64,000 nucleotides of DNA, taken from NCBI GenBank assembly GCA_019722365.1, contig JADFUC010000796.1:1-64000 (forward strand), in the 5' to 3' direction. A model generated the notes under the pieces. The model had not been told where the DNA came from, searched no databases, and worked only from the letters and a program-made list of their open reading frames with translations. Numbering within the stretch: position 1 is the stretch's first letter; each line of letters opens with the position of its first letter. Positions 12,478 to 24,137 of the stretch are shown here, in pieces. This stretch comes from Lithospermum erythrorhizon. Taxonomy: Eukaryota; Streptophyta; Magnoliopsida; Boraginales; Boraginaceae. The translations under genes were made by a program, and so were the position numbers.

Positions 12478-14999
12478 TGTAATAACCCGTTCCGGTTAAT
12501 TTCGATAATAATATTAATTCGTAAAATTTATTTGAGCCGAATTACATTTATAATTTAGTAGTAGTAGCCGGGGATAATTCGAGTTAAGTTAGATCGTTAA
12601 GTCGTTCGATAACTCGATTCGCTTGAATTTTGGCACAAACTCCTGTGCGATTTCCTAAGACTTAAGTGTTAAGTAACTAATCTCATCCTTATCATCCACT
12701 ATTCACACAAATATCACAAACCATCTCCCTCCATTTCTTGCATTCGGCCGAGACCCCCATGAGAGCACAAGCAGAAAATTTTTCCCTCCATTTCTTCACT
12801 CTACATTTGCTTGTTAAGATCCTCGGAAGTGTATTATTAAGGCTTCCCGTCATCTTTTCCTACAAATTTGAGTATGAAAATAGAGTTTTGGTTGATTTTG
12901 AGGTTTGACTTTTCGGTTGACTCTTGACATAACTCAATTTTATGTTGTTTCTAAGTTTGTTATGGATGTTATGATGTATATAAGTGATTAATTTATGATT
13001 TAGAGGTTGTTTGAGGATGTTATAGTTGGGTTGACTTTTCTAGGTTTTGTTGACTTTTATTTTCGATATTTTATAAGACTTTAAATGTGTAGGGGAGTTT
13101 AATTGGGACATTATTGTAGCTATTGTAAGGTTAAATTGTGATTAAAAAATTGATTAAAAGGGAGTTAGGTTGAAAAAGTGTGATTTGTAAAAGTTGAGTT
13201 ATTATTGATATTTTGGAGTATAGGTTGTCAATTATGGCTTTGAGGGTTAAATATAATGACTTATAATTTGATATGAAATGTTAAAGTAATAAGGTAGAAT
13301 TCTAAGCGGGGAAACTGATTGGGTTGTGTCATGAAGCCCAGGGGTTATTATTTCGTTGTTTACCCGTCATACTAGACCGTTTAGAAATCGTTCCACTAGA
13401 GTTGGTTGTGTATCTTCTAGAAGCATAAGTATAGTAGTTAGGTTTGGTCATACTTTACGGGTGTTTTTGTTGGCGTTGATCGTGGAAATGGGAAGTTACC
13501 GTAGAGATTGTGTTTTGCGAAAATTTTTGTGGTAGCTAAGCGAGAGGTGAGTACTTATCTCATGGGTGCTACTTTCACGTACCACTTTAAATTATGTGAG
13601 CCATATTATGATTATTCGATTGTAATTACGTGGCGTTGAAGATTTAGCGAGGTAAGTGATGGCTTGAACTCTCAACTTATGTTTCGATTTACGTGTGCTG
13701 TCGACCTTTGTATTCATGTGGCCTTGTTGGCACTTAATAGCCATTTTTGTGGCCTTGTTGGCGGTTGTGATTGATTATGATTGTGAGATGCTTAGCTGTG
13801 TGCTTGGTTATTGTTTGGGAGTAGAATAGTTGGTTATTGAGAGGTGACTTGAGTATCAGGATTTGACCCTATGTTGGGGTGATCAGGGGTTAGGTGACTC
13901 TCCTTCCTTGCGGGATATGTGGCAATTTGTTGGCCTTATACTTGGTATAAAGTGAAGTGTAAGATCTATTATCATTTGCTATGTGCATTGTCGGTGTTGG
14001 CCTTATACTTCGGTATAAGTGCGGTGTGAGATCTATTATCACTTTGCTGTGTGCATTGTCGGTATTGGCCTTATACTTTGGTATAAGTCTGATTAATAGA
14101 AAATCTATTATTACTTTGCTATATGCATTATCGGTGTTGGCCTTATACTTTGGTATAAGAGATGCGAGTGTTTATCAGCGATTAGTCCATTCCTCTGGTG
14201 GAAGCAGTTGAGTATGCGCATTAGAAGTTGGTAGCTATACTTGTGGAGATATGGGAGATAGAAGGTGATGACTAGAGTTATAGTCGTTGTTGTGTCTCAT
14301 GATTTCATTAGGGGTGATTGTGTGCCTTATTAAGACCTTACATTATATCTTAACATATTCATACTGAATCTTCTTTGGAATCTTATTGTATGACCTTATT
14401 AGGTAGTCTGGATATATACGTATTTTTTATTCGTATTTGACTATTATAATATTGTTTTGTCTAGTTACGTATGGTAAGTTCATCCCATTGTTAAGTTTTC
14501 ACTAAGCCGAGGCTTACACCACTAAGCTTTGGGTGGCATTTCATTTGTGCCATGTTGACGGAGCCCGGCTAGTTGAGCCGAGGAGGCATTGGAGAGTTTG
14601 ATCCGAGTGGCTAGGTGAGCATCGGGTGGGTGAGGATCCTCCACAGTCTCATTTGATGTGTTGTCAACGTTTTGATTATTTTATTTTATTTTCAAACTTA
14701 GCCTTGTCGGCAATTGTTGTTGTTTCGAATCTGATGCCTCTCCGTTGTAGCCTTGCCGGCATTACTTGTTATTTAAGGATATGTTGTATATATACATGGA
14801 CTTGGTTGGTTAGATGTCATCGATGGATTGTAAATTTTTAAAGCTGTTTTTGAGAACCTTAATGGAAATCAAATTTTTGGATGAAAGCAGTTGTGTTTTT
14901 AAAAGGCGAAATTAGATCCATCGGGTTGGTGACTACGGTGTTACCGGATTATAATGATTGATTCTCACCTCGGGCGTAGGCACAGGCGGAATGGATACA
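12478..14999 (+). repeat. 3' LTR of gypsy A
   Basis: Starts TGTAATAACCCG and ends at ...gcggaatggataca. Aligns along its length with the 5' LTR halves 3381-4152 and 7531-9209. Followed at once by TGACA, the target duplication. Differences from the 5' LTR are clustered small indels more than scattered substitutions. Confidence 0.88.
13930..14165 (+). repeat. Hairpin tandem array in 3' LTR of gypsy A
   Basis: Four units start near 13934, 14002, 14069 and 14141 (period 67-72 bp). The palindrome at 14002-14019 (cttatacttcggtataag) is perfect. The other units carry TTTG or a shortened loop. The 5' LTR has three units. Confidence 0.88.
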
Positions 15000-15004
15000 T
15001 GACA

Positions 15005-16250
15005 CTCTTTTATTTCAATTGTTGAAATTTAATACAAAATATCACATAATAATTTAGATTTATATTCTTTAATAGTAATATTTTGGATTATAAAAATTAT
15101 TTGTCAATTTATAATTAAATAATTATCATACCAAGAAATTTAGTATGAGTAGACTAATTCATTGTATTAAAATAGAATTTAATTATTGTTATAATAACTT
15201 TAAAAAAATCAAAGGCAATATTATATCAATGACTTTTATCTATTGGTAAAGATGTTGAGTATTTTTTATATAATTAGACGAAAATGTTGATAATGAACAT
15301 ATGGTAATTATACGCGCAAAGTGGTAAAACTCTACATATTAATATAGTAGATAACTCCAACTATGTTTGAATTATTATAGAATTTTTAGGTAAAAATATA
15401 GGACTTATTAATTATTGAATTGTTATATGAGTCATTTTTTAAAGTTTAGAAACATATTTTTCCATCAATAGAAAAGATTATAATAAGGGTAACATAGTAA
15501 TTACTAATGTGAAAAAGGAAGAAACACAACTCACACTTGTATAAGTAGGAGGATATTTAGGGATTATTCATGATCAAAGTATCTCTTGAAAATAAAATAT
15601 TAATTAGAAAAAAATTCGAAGAAGTGTAAGTTTTTACACAGATTTAAAGTAATTTTGAATTAAACATAAAAAATATATTTGAGAAATCAATTACATCGTG
15701 CATCGCACGTCTCGCTATTACTAAGATTTAAAATGATTTTGAATTAAACATAAAAAGCGTATTTGAAAATCGATTGCATCGTGCATCTCACGTCTCCTTT
15801 AAGTAAAAAGAAATATTCCTTACTAACTTATTAACATTGGACTCTTTCTCATTTCTGCAAGTTTTAATAAATAAAAATGAAATCAGAAATCATTTTGAAC
15901 CTGAAGTTAGCAATAAAAACTGGAAATTTCAAAACTCTTAACTACAAATTAAATTAAACAAAAATCCAAATGCCAGGCACTTCAATTGTCCCCTTCCTGA
16001 TGAATTGGTGGAATGGTCCTTCATTCCACTAAGCATGTTATTATTATGCTTGCTACCTAATTGACACAAGAAAGCGCGCACCACTGTGAGCTACCATACA
16101 CTAAATAAAGTTTCTACTAGTGAAAAGTAGCAAAAGATTGCATACATGAGTAACCATACACATGCAAACAGATCGCTTATATACAATAATGAATAATGAC
16201 TGTCACACTCATATAAGAAAGAGGCGATCAAAAATTGCGAGGGTTATATA
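15005..16250. other. AT-rich non-coding stretch
   Basis: This is DNA on the right flank of element A and the left flank of the CACTA element. No ORF above background and no known element signature apart from the duplication at 15641-15794. It looks like old intergenic or decayed transposon sequence. Confidence 0.5.
15641..15794 (+). repeat. Direct duplication ending in a short hairpin
   Basis: Two copies of a roughly 70-bp segment (starting 15641 and 15724) share gattttgaattaaacataaa and end in cgtgcatcgcacg or its variant. CGTGC-atc-GCACG (15697-15709) is a perfect 5-bp stem. In the first copy CTAA follows 11 bases after the stem (15721-15724), as in Helitron 3' ends. Helitron identity is only a guess. 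Confidence 0.6.
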
Positions 16251-17019
16251 CAATACTACAAAAAATAACTTGAGACTCCACTTTCGAAAAACCACTTAGA
16301 CGTCTCTAAAATATAAATAATTTTATGCGATATCTAAGTTAAAAGCAGGTTAAGCGGCTCCCACATGGCTCGTCTATGAAACCATCAAGTCATTTAATAC
16401 TATTTTTTTAGCATTCTTTTACCTATTTTTCACCCCCATATTAATTTATATACCTAAAAATTACTACTAATGTCTAAAACATACATTCATTCAAGTTAAA
16501 TATCGATCAAAGCATGTCGCAACATACATAAAATCAAATGTAGCTAGATAAACATTATATTTTATCCCAACATACATCAAGTCAAAATGTAACTAAACGT
16601 ACATTTATCCCAACATATAACAAGTCAAAATATAGCTAAACGAACATGTCTCAATATCTAACAAAACTAATAATTTCATACTACAAATACTCAAGCTAGC
16701 TATACTACGACACATAAATGAAGCTATTCACCCTCTATAATGGTCTTGAAGTATCTGTTGTATAGATAGCCACAAATCCATCTTGAACATGGGTAGTGCA
16801 TCATCCACAAAACTATCACACCGATGCCGAGATCTTGAAAAATTAAAAGAAACAAATTATATACTTCCATAACGACTTTAATTATTGTCAACATCCACAT
16901 ACTTAAAAAATGACTTCTGACTAAAAAGAGTGGTAGTTCGGATTCTAAAAGTATCCTCCATAAACAAACATACATAGAATCTACAATAGGCTCTAAGTGG
17001 ATGCTGCTTTGGGCACTAG

Positions 17020-17270
17020 ATAGAATCATTCACACATGCATGTATCCTCTGGTGTTTCAATCCAATAGAACTAAACACTTGTTTTTTATCGTAAGTTCTT
17101 CGAGGTAACACATTATCATCAGGTAACAATTCTGTAACCTTGTAGATACGTGAAAGATGAATCTGTCCATCCATGTTTGGCTTTTTAAATTATACAAGAC
17201 AATAGATTGCATCTAATTTTATAAACTTGCACCCATTCCACAAAGGTTGTTTTGAATCATTTTTTAATTT
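17020..17270 (-). pseudogene. CACTA TNP2-type transposase fragment
   Basis: The minus strand gives PLWNGCKFIKLDAIYCLV, then TELLPDDNVLPRRTYDKKQV, then GLKHQRIHACVNDSI, a diagnostic N-terminal stretch of plant TNP2-like transposases. In that family the segment precedes the catalytic core; here the sequence downstream (below 17020) is no longer recognisable. One stop interrupts it. TNP2 transposases bind and cut the element ends. This piece alone cannot act, but it fixes the class and orientation of the transposon. Confidence 0.82.
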
Positions 17271-17386
17271 TTCCAAATATTGGGGCGATCAATCAAATCT
17301 TCTCAATATCCTTGGAATTTCTTACACACCATTCCTTACACCCTACATTCATACTCTCTCCATGTCCAAAATCAAACTCAAGCGGG

Positions 17387-17642
17387 CTAGATCGAGTCAA
17401 GTTTACTCTCACCAAGATTTGTCTGGCAATGTAGGTTGAGTCTATCTGCAGAAAGCATTATCAAATGCTCTTCTAGTTCATCCTCATCTGCTCTTATGAT
17501 TCCAATCACTTTCAACAATGACCACGAGAAATGAGTTTTTATTTCGGCATTCATTAGAGCAAAGTCAATAAACTGCCTCATACCTTTTTCATATTCTTGT
17601 GACAAAGCGATTATGAAAAGCCATCACTTCGATCCATAATTA
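17387..17642 (-). pseudogene. CACTA transposase-associated domain remnant
   Basis: The minus strand starts MDRSDGFS and after a frameshift reads MSQEYEKGMRQFIDFALMNA, then DELEEHLI and ...QTNLGE. This is the order of the small N-terminal domain found before TNP2 in En/Spm elements (Pfam Transpos_assoc), including its end segment. The usual cysteine-rich middle is not readable. It lies about 120 bp upstream of the TNP2 fragment in the same orientation, so both belong to one decayed gene. Confidence 0.7.
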
Positions 17643-17696
17643 CCAACTACAAAATATAACATAAATACAACTCAACATATAACATATATACAAATA

Positions 17697-17860
17697 GTTC
17701 AACACGTCTCATATCACATATATGTAAACACCGCATCAATGTGCCCATATCACGTATATATAACTAGTTCACAACATCGCATCAATGTGCCCTATCACAT
17801 ATATATAACTAGTTCACAACATCGAATGTGCCCATATCACGTAAATATAACTAGTTCAAA
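17697..17860. repeat. Tandem repeat, about 48-bp period
   Basis: Three to four imperfect copies of atatcacgtatatataacta followed by gttcacaacatcgcatcaat and gtgccc. The copies differ by small deletions. Located inside the CACTA element, between the transposase remnant and the nested gypsy element. Confidence 0.8.
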
Positions 17861-18048
17861 TCTTTAATAAACTTCACAAAATTATCATAAAATCAACATT
17901 GGACGAGAACATAATTTAGCCACTGAATTTATCCACTAAACTTAAAAAATATAACTAGTTCATATATCAAACAAATTAAAAAAACAACACAAACAAAATT
18001 AACCAAACCATAAAAATTAAAAAAAAAAACTTCAATACTACACTCAAG

Positions 18049-18345
18049 CCAAGATTAAACTTTTAATTGATTATTCAACCCTATGAGCCAAATTAAGACA
18101 TTGGAAGTAGTTAAATTCATCACCAAATTCAACAACATAAAAAGTTAAAAAAACCAAAAAGTACTATAACACAATACTAAGTTAATATCAAGATTAATTT
18201 TTTAACTGATTATTCAAACCTCCAGCTAAATTACGACATGGGCAGTCCTTAAATTTATCAACAAATTTAAAAACACCATAAATTAATATTAAAAAAAAAC
18301 AATTACAACACAATACTCAAATTTAAAAACACCATAAATTAATAA
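18049..18345. repeat. Longer direct repeat in CACTA interior
   Basis: Two copies of a segment of about 140 bp share caagattaa-ttttaa-tgattattcaa (from 18049 and 18189). A further partial repeat of aaatttaaaaacaccataaa occurs at 18265 and 18320. AT-rich and non-coding. Confidence 0.65.
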
Positions 18346-18499
18346 TGGTTATTATTGAGTTGTTTTAATTAACAATTATTTAAAAAGTTAGTTAATTTTC
18401 AAGTAATAACATTATTTAAGTATTCTACTATTAATAATAAGATAATTTTTGATTGAATAAAAACTAGAAAGTGATGGACAATGTTTTGGGACAGGCACA

Positions 18500-18750
18500 G
18501 GAAATGTCGTTGCTCGATGCGTGACAATTAATAATGGTTTGCCAATATTAACTGAGTTTAGGTGGGAAATCGCTGGATTTAATAATGGTTTGCAGATATT
18601 AATAATGGAAATTGCTGCCTATATTAACTGGATTTAATGATGGTTCGCCAATATTAATAATGGAAATCACTTCCGAAATCGCTGGAAATCGATGCTCGGT
18701 CTTGAAAGTGGATAATGGTTAGTGGCTTATTGGGTTTAGGTGGGAGGTAG
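18500..18750. repeat. Tandem repeat, about 51-bp period, beside gypsy F
   Basis: Units around taataatggtttgccaatat recur near 18530, 18581 and 18634 with interspersed gaaatcgctgg and gtttaggtggga. Gypsy F inserted directly at the end of this array. Confidence 0.72.
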
Positions 18751-18983
18751 TGTAATAACCCGTTCCGTATATGCATTATTATAATATTATTTGGGGGTAG
18801 AAGTTAAGTTTATGTTCGAGTTGTGTTATTAAACCGAAGAGAAATTAAACCGAAAACCAAACGGGACTTAAATATTTCATAAATATCTTACCCAAACTCC
18901 CACATCACTATTCATCATCATTATCAAATCACTAAACTTTCCCTCCTTTCTTCCTCCATAGGCGAACCCCTATCCTCCTCCAT
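18751..18983 (+). repeat. 5' LTR fragment of gypsy F
   Basis: TGTAATAACCCGTTCCGTAT and about 230 bp after it match 20147-20370. Then the sequence switches to integrase-coding DNA without a primer site, so roughly 1.9 kb of LTR and the 5' two-thirds of the internal region are deleted. Confidence 0.8.
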
Positions 18984-20000
18984 AAATATTACCATGGACT
19001 TTGTATTTGGGCTTCCTAGGTCGTTGAGGCGAAATGATGGGATCTGGGTGATTGTGGATAGGCTGTCGAAGTCGGCTCATTTCTTACCTATTAGATCTAC
19101 TGATGGGCCTGAGAAGCTAGCGAGGACTTATGTTGATCAGATTGTGAGGTTGCATGGGGTTCCGGTGTCGATCATTTCAGAACCCCGCGTGCGGGGTGCC
19201 AGTTACGGAGGGGTTTCGGGGAGGCATTAGGGACTAGAGTAGATTTGGCAGGTACATCTTTTCATCCCGAACCCAGGATGGGCGTCTGAGAGGACAATTG
19301 ACATTGGAGGAGGATATGCTTCGTGCTTATTGTCACAATTTCTCCGAGTTGGAGACGATGAGTTGCCCAGATGGAGTTCGCTTATAATGCTGACTTTTCG
19401 TACTAGCATTGAGATGGCACCATTTGAGGCATTGTATGGGCAGAAGTTTCGGACTCTAGTTTGTTGAAATGAAGTGGGAGAGAAGAAATTCTATGGTTCC
19501 GAGTTAGTTGAAAGTTCGTGGAGGCGGATCGGGGTTGATACAATGGCTATCCCGAGGGCTGACTCGGGATAGGCAAGTATGCCGATCGTCGCCGGGTAGA
19601 CTTATCTTTCGAGGTTGGTGACCGTGTGTTCTTGAAGATATCTCCGTGGAAGGGTGTGATGCGATTTGGGAGGAAAGGAAAGTTGAGTCCTCGTTATATT
19701 GGACCGTTCGAGATCTTGGGGAAAGTTGGATCTGTGGCTTATCGTTTGGCGTTGCCTCCGGCATTGGATAGAATTCACAATGTCTTCCATGTGTCTTGCC
19801 TGAGGAAGTATATCCCGGATGAATCTCACATTCTTAGCTCGGTACCGGTGGAACTTGAAGAGGATCTCACCTTTGAGGAGAAGCCGGTGAGGATTCTTGA
19901 CCGGAAGGAAAAGGTATTGAGAAACAAGGTGGTGTATAGTGAAAGTATTGGAGGAATCGGTAGCGTAGAGGAGGCGACATGGGGCAGGATGATGTGAGGA
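18984..20000 (+). pseudogene. Gypsy F: integrase catalytic core and C-terminus
   Basis: The first ORF (18994-19230) begins MDFVFGLPRSLRRNDGIWVI and includes SKSAHFLPIRSTDGPEKLA, the core of Ty3/gypsy integrase. A frameshifted middle (19230-19620) follows, then 19626-19997 with GPFEILGKVGSVAYRLALPP, HNVFHVSCLRKYIPDESH and VRILDRKEKVLRNKVV. The last part is the GPF/Y-type module and the linker that leads into the chromodomain-like tail (VEEATWG) of Tekay/Del elements. It is the best-preserved integrase in the window but has at least two frameshifts and lacks everything upstream of the core. Confidence 0.85.
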
Positions 20001-20146
20001 GCCGTTACCCGCGGCTTTCCCGTAGGGAGTAAGTTGTCGTGGTTGTTTGTTTGCCATTATATGACTTAGAGTTAATTACGTGGATCTTTCTTGTGATTGT
20101 TGAGTTGGAAAATTTCGAGGGAAAAATTTTTATTAGGTGGGTAGAC

Positions 20147-22270
20147 TGTAATAACCTGTTCCATATGTGCATTATTATAATATTATTTGGGTGTAGAAGT
20201 TACGTTTATGTTCGAGTTGTGTTATTAAACCGAAAAGAGAAATTAAACCGAAAACCAAACGGGACTTAAAAATTTCATAAAATATCTTACCCAAACCCAT
20301 CACTATTCATCATCATTATCCAAATCACCAGCTCCCCTCTTTCTTCCTCAGCCAAAAGTAAGAAACCCCTCACTTCCCCCTATCTTGATTTTTTTTTCTT
20401 GGGCAAGGTCCTTGTTGCCGGTTCACTCCATAATCTTGTTCATCATCTCGTTATTATCAAAGGTATGATTTTTATCTTCAAATCTTGATATTTTGAGCTA
20501 TAGTTGACCATTTTATAAGTTTGACTTTTGTTGACTTTTTGTGATTTGGGGTTTGAGACTTTAAAATGGTAGAGATGTATCACCTAAGCTTGAATATTGT
20601 GGTTAGAAGTGATTAGAATTGATTTTTGTGGTTGAAATTTGTGGAATAAGTTAGTTGACTTTTAGGTTGACTTTTCCCTAATCAAATTTAATTTGCAAAA
20701 GTATGTTAATAGACTTTAATGGAGTTGTTTTGAGATTATGAGTTTTGACTTTTTACATGGTTGGTAGAATTATGCTAAGATTAGTTAGGTAAAGTGAGCT
20801 TAAATATTTTGAATTATTTAGATTTAGGTGGTTAATGATGGATATATATTGGTCTAGAAAAGATAAATTTTGGGTTGAATAAAAAGTTGTTTAAAAGTGT
20901 TAGTGTTTGGAGGGTGATGGCCGATTGGGTTAAGGAAAATATGATGCTTTCCGGGTACGTTTTATTAGTCGGTTTAACTCGCGTAGTAATCTTTTCATCT
21001 TAAGTTATAATTGGTAACTAAAACGGTTGTTAATTTGGATAGATAACTAAATAGAGTTGTTAATATGATAGTAAGTAGTAATTTTATCTCTTAGGTGTTT
21101 TGATTAGGCATTGAGCGTGGGAAGAGTCACGTGCACTAATAAGGCGGCGTAGTTTCATTGCTTGCCAAGAGTGAAGGTATTTATCTCACGGTATTGATTA
21201 ACTACTTGATTGCGGATATGTGTATGTATGACTTTGTGTTAAATTATATGTTGAATATGGTGTGGGTTGAGTTATTGGGTTGTGTCTCGATCTCATAGTC
21301 GTATAGGTGTTTTGGGGTGATGTTGAGGTCGTATTAGGAAGAGTTGTATATGGAGTTGATGATGTATGTTGGTTGTATTATCCGGTATTTGCCTTATACC
21401 TCTCGGTATAAGTCACGGTGTTTTGCTTCCCTACCTCATTACGATTCGGTGATAGCTTTATGTCGGCCGGACATAAGTTTCTCCACATGTGAGGTTGATT
21501 ATATGCGCATTAGTTGTAGAAATCCGGTTATATTGAAGTTGATTAGGTTGTTCGATTCTTGAGTTGGTGAGTTGTTGAGTTGATAATGTTGAGTTGATTG
21601 GAAGTTCTTGAGTTGATTAGTTGTTGAGTTTTGATGTCATCCTCGTGATTGATAGAAGTAAGTCAGTGATTGTTGCGTATATTCTGATCTTTATTGAAAT
21701 AATAAATATTTATTGTTGATTTTCATTATCTTGGAATGTATATGATCTTAAGTTGAATAATATTATGTACTACTTACCTATTGTATGCGATATCAGCTAC
21801 TTTGGTACATCGTGATTGGAGGTTAATTTCATTCTTGAGATATATTCACTAAGCCGCGGCTTACTATTCGCTTTGGGCGGCAATTTCATTAGGTTGAGGT
21901 AGTCTTTATTCCGTCTTCGGGCTTATTCGGGTGATCATGCTTTAGAGCTTAGGTGGCGGTAGTGGCGGTTGATCCTTCTGATCTCATTATTTTGTTTGGG
22001 TTGTAGTTCGGTTGTCTATATTGTTGTTATTTTTGGGGTTTTTGGCTGTTTCATGTTGATACTTTTGTACTGAGGGGATATGATGTATATTGGTTGCTAT
22101 TCTGTGGTTAGGAATACCGCGATGGATTCTTTTTTCTTAAAAGCGTTCTTAATACGTTGTATAGTGTTTTTGAGTTGACTGAGCGAGGTGTCTTTTTAAA
22201 TTTGAATCATCCATCGATTGGTGACTCGGTGTCGAGGATTTAGGCGATTGAACCTCAGGCATACGACCTA
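20147..22270 (+). repeat. 3' LTR of gypsy F
   Basis: Starts TGTAATAACCTGTTCC after the tract ttattaggtgggtagac. About 2.12 kb. It aligns in reverse complement to 59498-61643. One palindrome, CTTATACC-TCTC-GGTATAAG (21393-21412), sits where the A/B/E LTRs carry their hairpin arrays; here it is a single copy. Confidence 0.82.
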
Positions 22271-22274
22271 GGGT

Positions 22275-22480
22275 GGAATAGATTACGGTGGGGGGTGGGG
22301 GGTACGCTTGGGGGTGAGGGTATAAGCTTAGGGTGGGTGGGGGTGCGGGTTGTAGAGTGCAGGCGGGGGTGGGGCGGCCGGGGATGGTGGTGGGTGGGGG
22401 AGTACGGGTTGAAGTCGGATATTAGCAGGCGTGGGTTGTGGGGAGTCACGAGGTGGGGTGGCCGGGTTGATTGTGGGGAT
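22275..22480 (+). repeat. G-rich low-complexity tract
   Basis: Dense runs of G (ggggggtggggggtacg..., gcgggggtggggcggccggg, and so on) over about 200 bp, between the end of gypsy F and the right arm of the CACTA element. Many G3+ runs with short spacers could form G-quadruplexes on the plus strand. The minus-strand reading (22255-22557) is Pro/His/Thr-rich low complexity and not a credible gene. Confidence 0.75.
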
Positions 22481-22643
22481 GATGAAGTATTTTTACCTTT
22501 TTTATAATAAAATTCCAATTTTAACTTGGGCGATATGAACTTAGGCTGGCGCTTCACTGTGGCGTCGCCTAAGTTAATCTTAGGCGATATTGCAACATCT
22601 GATATCTAAGTAAGTGACGTTCAAGTGTTATTTTGTAGTAGTG

Positions 22644-24132
22644 ATATTAGGAGCATTGAACTGTTTGGGATTGTACACTTGTAGTGGATTGGATTAGTAT
22701 GTGCATGGTTATTTTGTGATGTTTTTGCAAACAGGGCAAATATGTAAATCTGAGTATATCTTGTATAAATATATATATCTTTGAAAGTATAGCTACTTAT
22801 GGTGATGGAACAAATTATATTCCTCGCAGGCAATTAGATGTAATAATATAGTGCTCGGTAAGGTCGAATCCAGAGGCAGAGATTACTTAAGTTAATTGTA
22901 GTTGTTGAGAGAAATATGTGATTTGGGTTGATTGACTAAAATAAATAAACTTAAACTAACAATGCAATTAAAAGGGGACTAAACATGAATAAGGATTATC
23001 GGGGGTATGGAAGCTTCACTACTTGATAGTATTCTCTACCCAAATAATAGATTTATCAACACTAGGGTCTAATTTCTCGTTAGTTCGGTATACCGTTCGG
23101 TTCGCGGGTTCACCGAGTGTTCCCAGTTTAATTAATCTCCTATGTCACTAGTGAAATTAATTAGCTAAAAACCTGAAGCGCTGCAATCTGATAGAACCAA
23201 TTCATGTGTTGCTTCGTATAACAACCCACTAATTAACTAATCAAGTGATCTATTATGCCTTCCTTTCGGACCGAGGGTTACATAATACTCAGGGATTCTC
23301 ATATAAAAGAATTGGCCAGATTCTAAAACAATCAAATCAAATTAAGTTCAATGATTAATACTAGTGCAATTATAATAACTCCAAAATTCGGATAGAAAAA
23401 TACACTGTCAAGGCTACATCAAAACCCCCAGTAATAATAAATTTAGCTACTACTTATATTAAAATAAATAATAGATAATATTCTTGAAAGCATAAATTAA
23501 TTAGAGTATGAATAAAGATTAAAAATAGTATCAATTGTCTTCATGAAAGCGATAGAAATAAAAGTAGTAGTAAATTCTTCTTAAAGTTTTTAAGTATCAA
23601 TTGTTGCTGCCCAAAAAAGTGAAATTATAAGAATATGCACTAGCTTTTTATAATAATTAGGTTAGCTTCCGTCTTTTATTCTCACAGCTTTTGTATAAAT
23701 CGAGACCTCTTTTTTCTCAGTGTGATCTTATTTTTAGTCCACTCTTTCGGAGAAGTCTGCGACTTCGGCAAGTAAGTGCTTTTTGAGTATTTCTTTCATG
23801 TCTAAATTAGCATATATTTTCCAAATAATAATAAAAATACCAGAACCACATAATAAATAATATTTTTCAATTAAATAACTAAAACAATTAAATTATGAGT
23901 AATAAAGTACCCAAAATCATCCTAAAAACTATGAGTAAAAGATTCGCTAAATCACATGGTATCAGGATCTTTAGCACATCGCTCTCGCGTGAGGTATTGC
24001 CTGTTTTAGTACTCCGTATAATTTATAAGAGCTCTATCTCACGGGATAGAAGTTGGCCTACCCTTAATAAGATAGATGATAGATGTGATCGCTTATGATT
24101 CACATTATGTCTATCATTAGTATAACATGATG
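22644..24132. other. Unclassified intergenic DNA
   Basis: No ORF of note. The 22830-23960 part, with cgaatccagaggcagagatt and a long AT-rich body, looks like a decayed non-coding repeat, but I cannot assign a family. It contains tggtatcagga (about 23959), resembling a primer site, with no LTR before it. The stretch ends at the AGAAT target site of copia G. Confidence 0.5.
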
Positions 24133-24137
24133 AGAAT

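Larger units (their letters stand above)
3381..14999 (+). mobile_element. Ty3/gypsy element A (Tekay/Del-like)
   Basis: A complete but decayed LTR element. The 5' LTR is 3381-9209 (interrupted by a solo LTR), a Met-tRNA primer site follows, then protease, RT-RNase H and integrase remnants, a polypurine tract and the 3' LTR 12478-14999. The 5-bp target duplication TGACA is perfect at 3376-3380 and 15000-15004. After removing the nested insert the LTRs are about 2.45 and 2.52 kb. The long LTRs and the integrase C-terminus point to the Tekay/Del chromovirus group; the lineage call is inference. Gag is missing or unrecognisable, so the element is not autonomous. Confidence 0.9.
18751..22270 (+). 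mobile_element. Ty3/gypsy element F, truncated, nested in CACTA
   Basis: A 5' LTR fragment (18751-18983) runs straight into integrase (18984-20000), followed by a polypurine tract and a 3' LTR (20147 to about 22270). Most of the 5' LTR, the primer site, gag, protease and RT are missing. Left flank GGTAG and right flank GGTGG are a possible imperfect duplication. The 3' LTR matches the solo LTR at 59498-61643. The right boundary is uncertain by about 10 bp because the terminal TTACA is not preserved. Confidence 0.82.
16251..22643 (-). mobile_element. CACTA (En/Spm) transposon with nested gypsy F
   Basis: The right end, read inward on the minus strand, is CACTACTACAAAATAACACT. The left end reads CAATACTACAAAAAATAACT and is the degenerate partner. 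Both are flanked by ATA (16248-16250 and 22644-22646), the 3-bp target duplication of CACTA elements. Minus-strand transposase remnants lie at 17020-17642. Subterminal repeats around cttaggcgat occur at 22525-22600. Without the nested gypsy F the element is about 2.9 kb, much shorter than autonomous CACTA elements, so it is an internally deleted, non-autonomous copy. Confidence 0.85.

Noticed and set aside
22255..22557. A Pro/His-rich minus-strand protein of 100 codons
   Set aside because: It is the complement of the G-rich low-complexity tract and has no domain.
23957..23970. Primer binding site of another LTR element
   Set aside because: tggtatcagga is present, but no LTR end or matching LTR could be found on either side.
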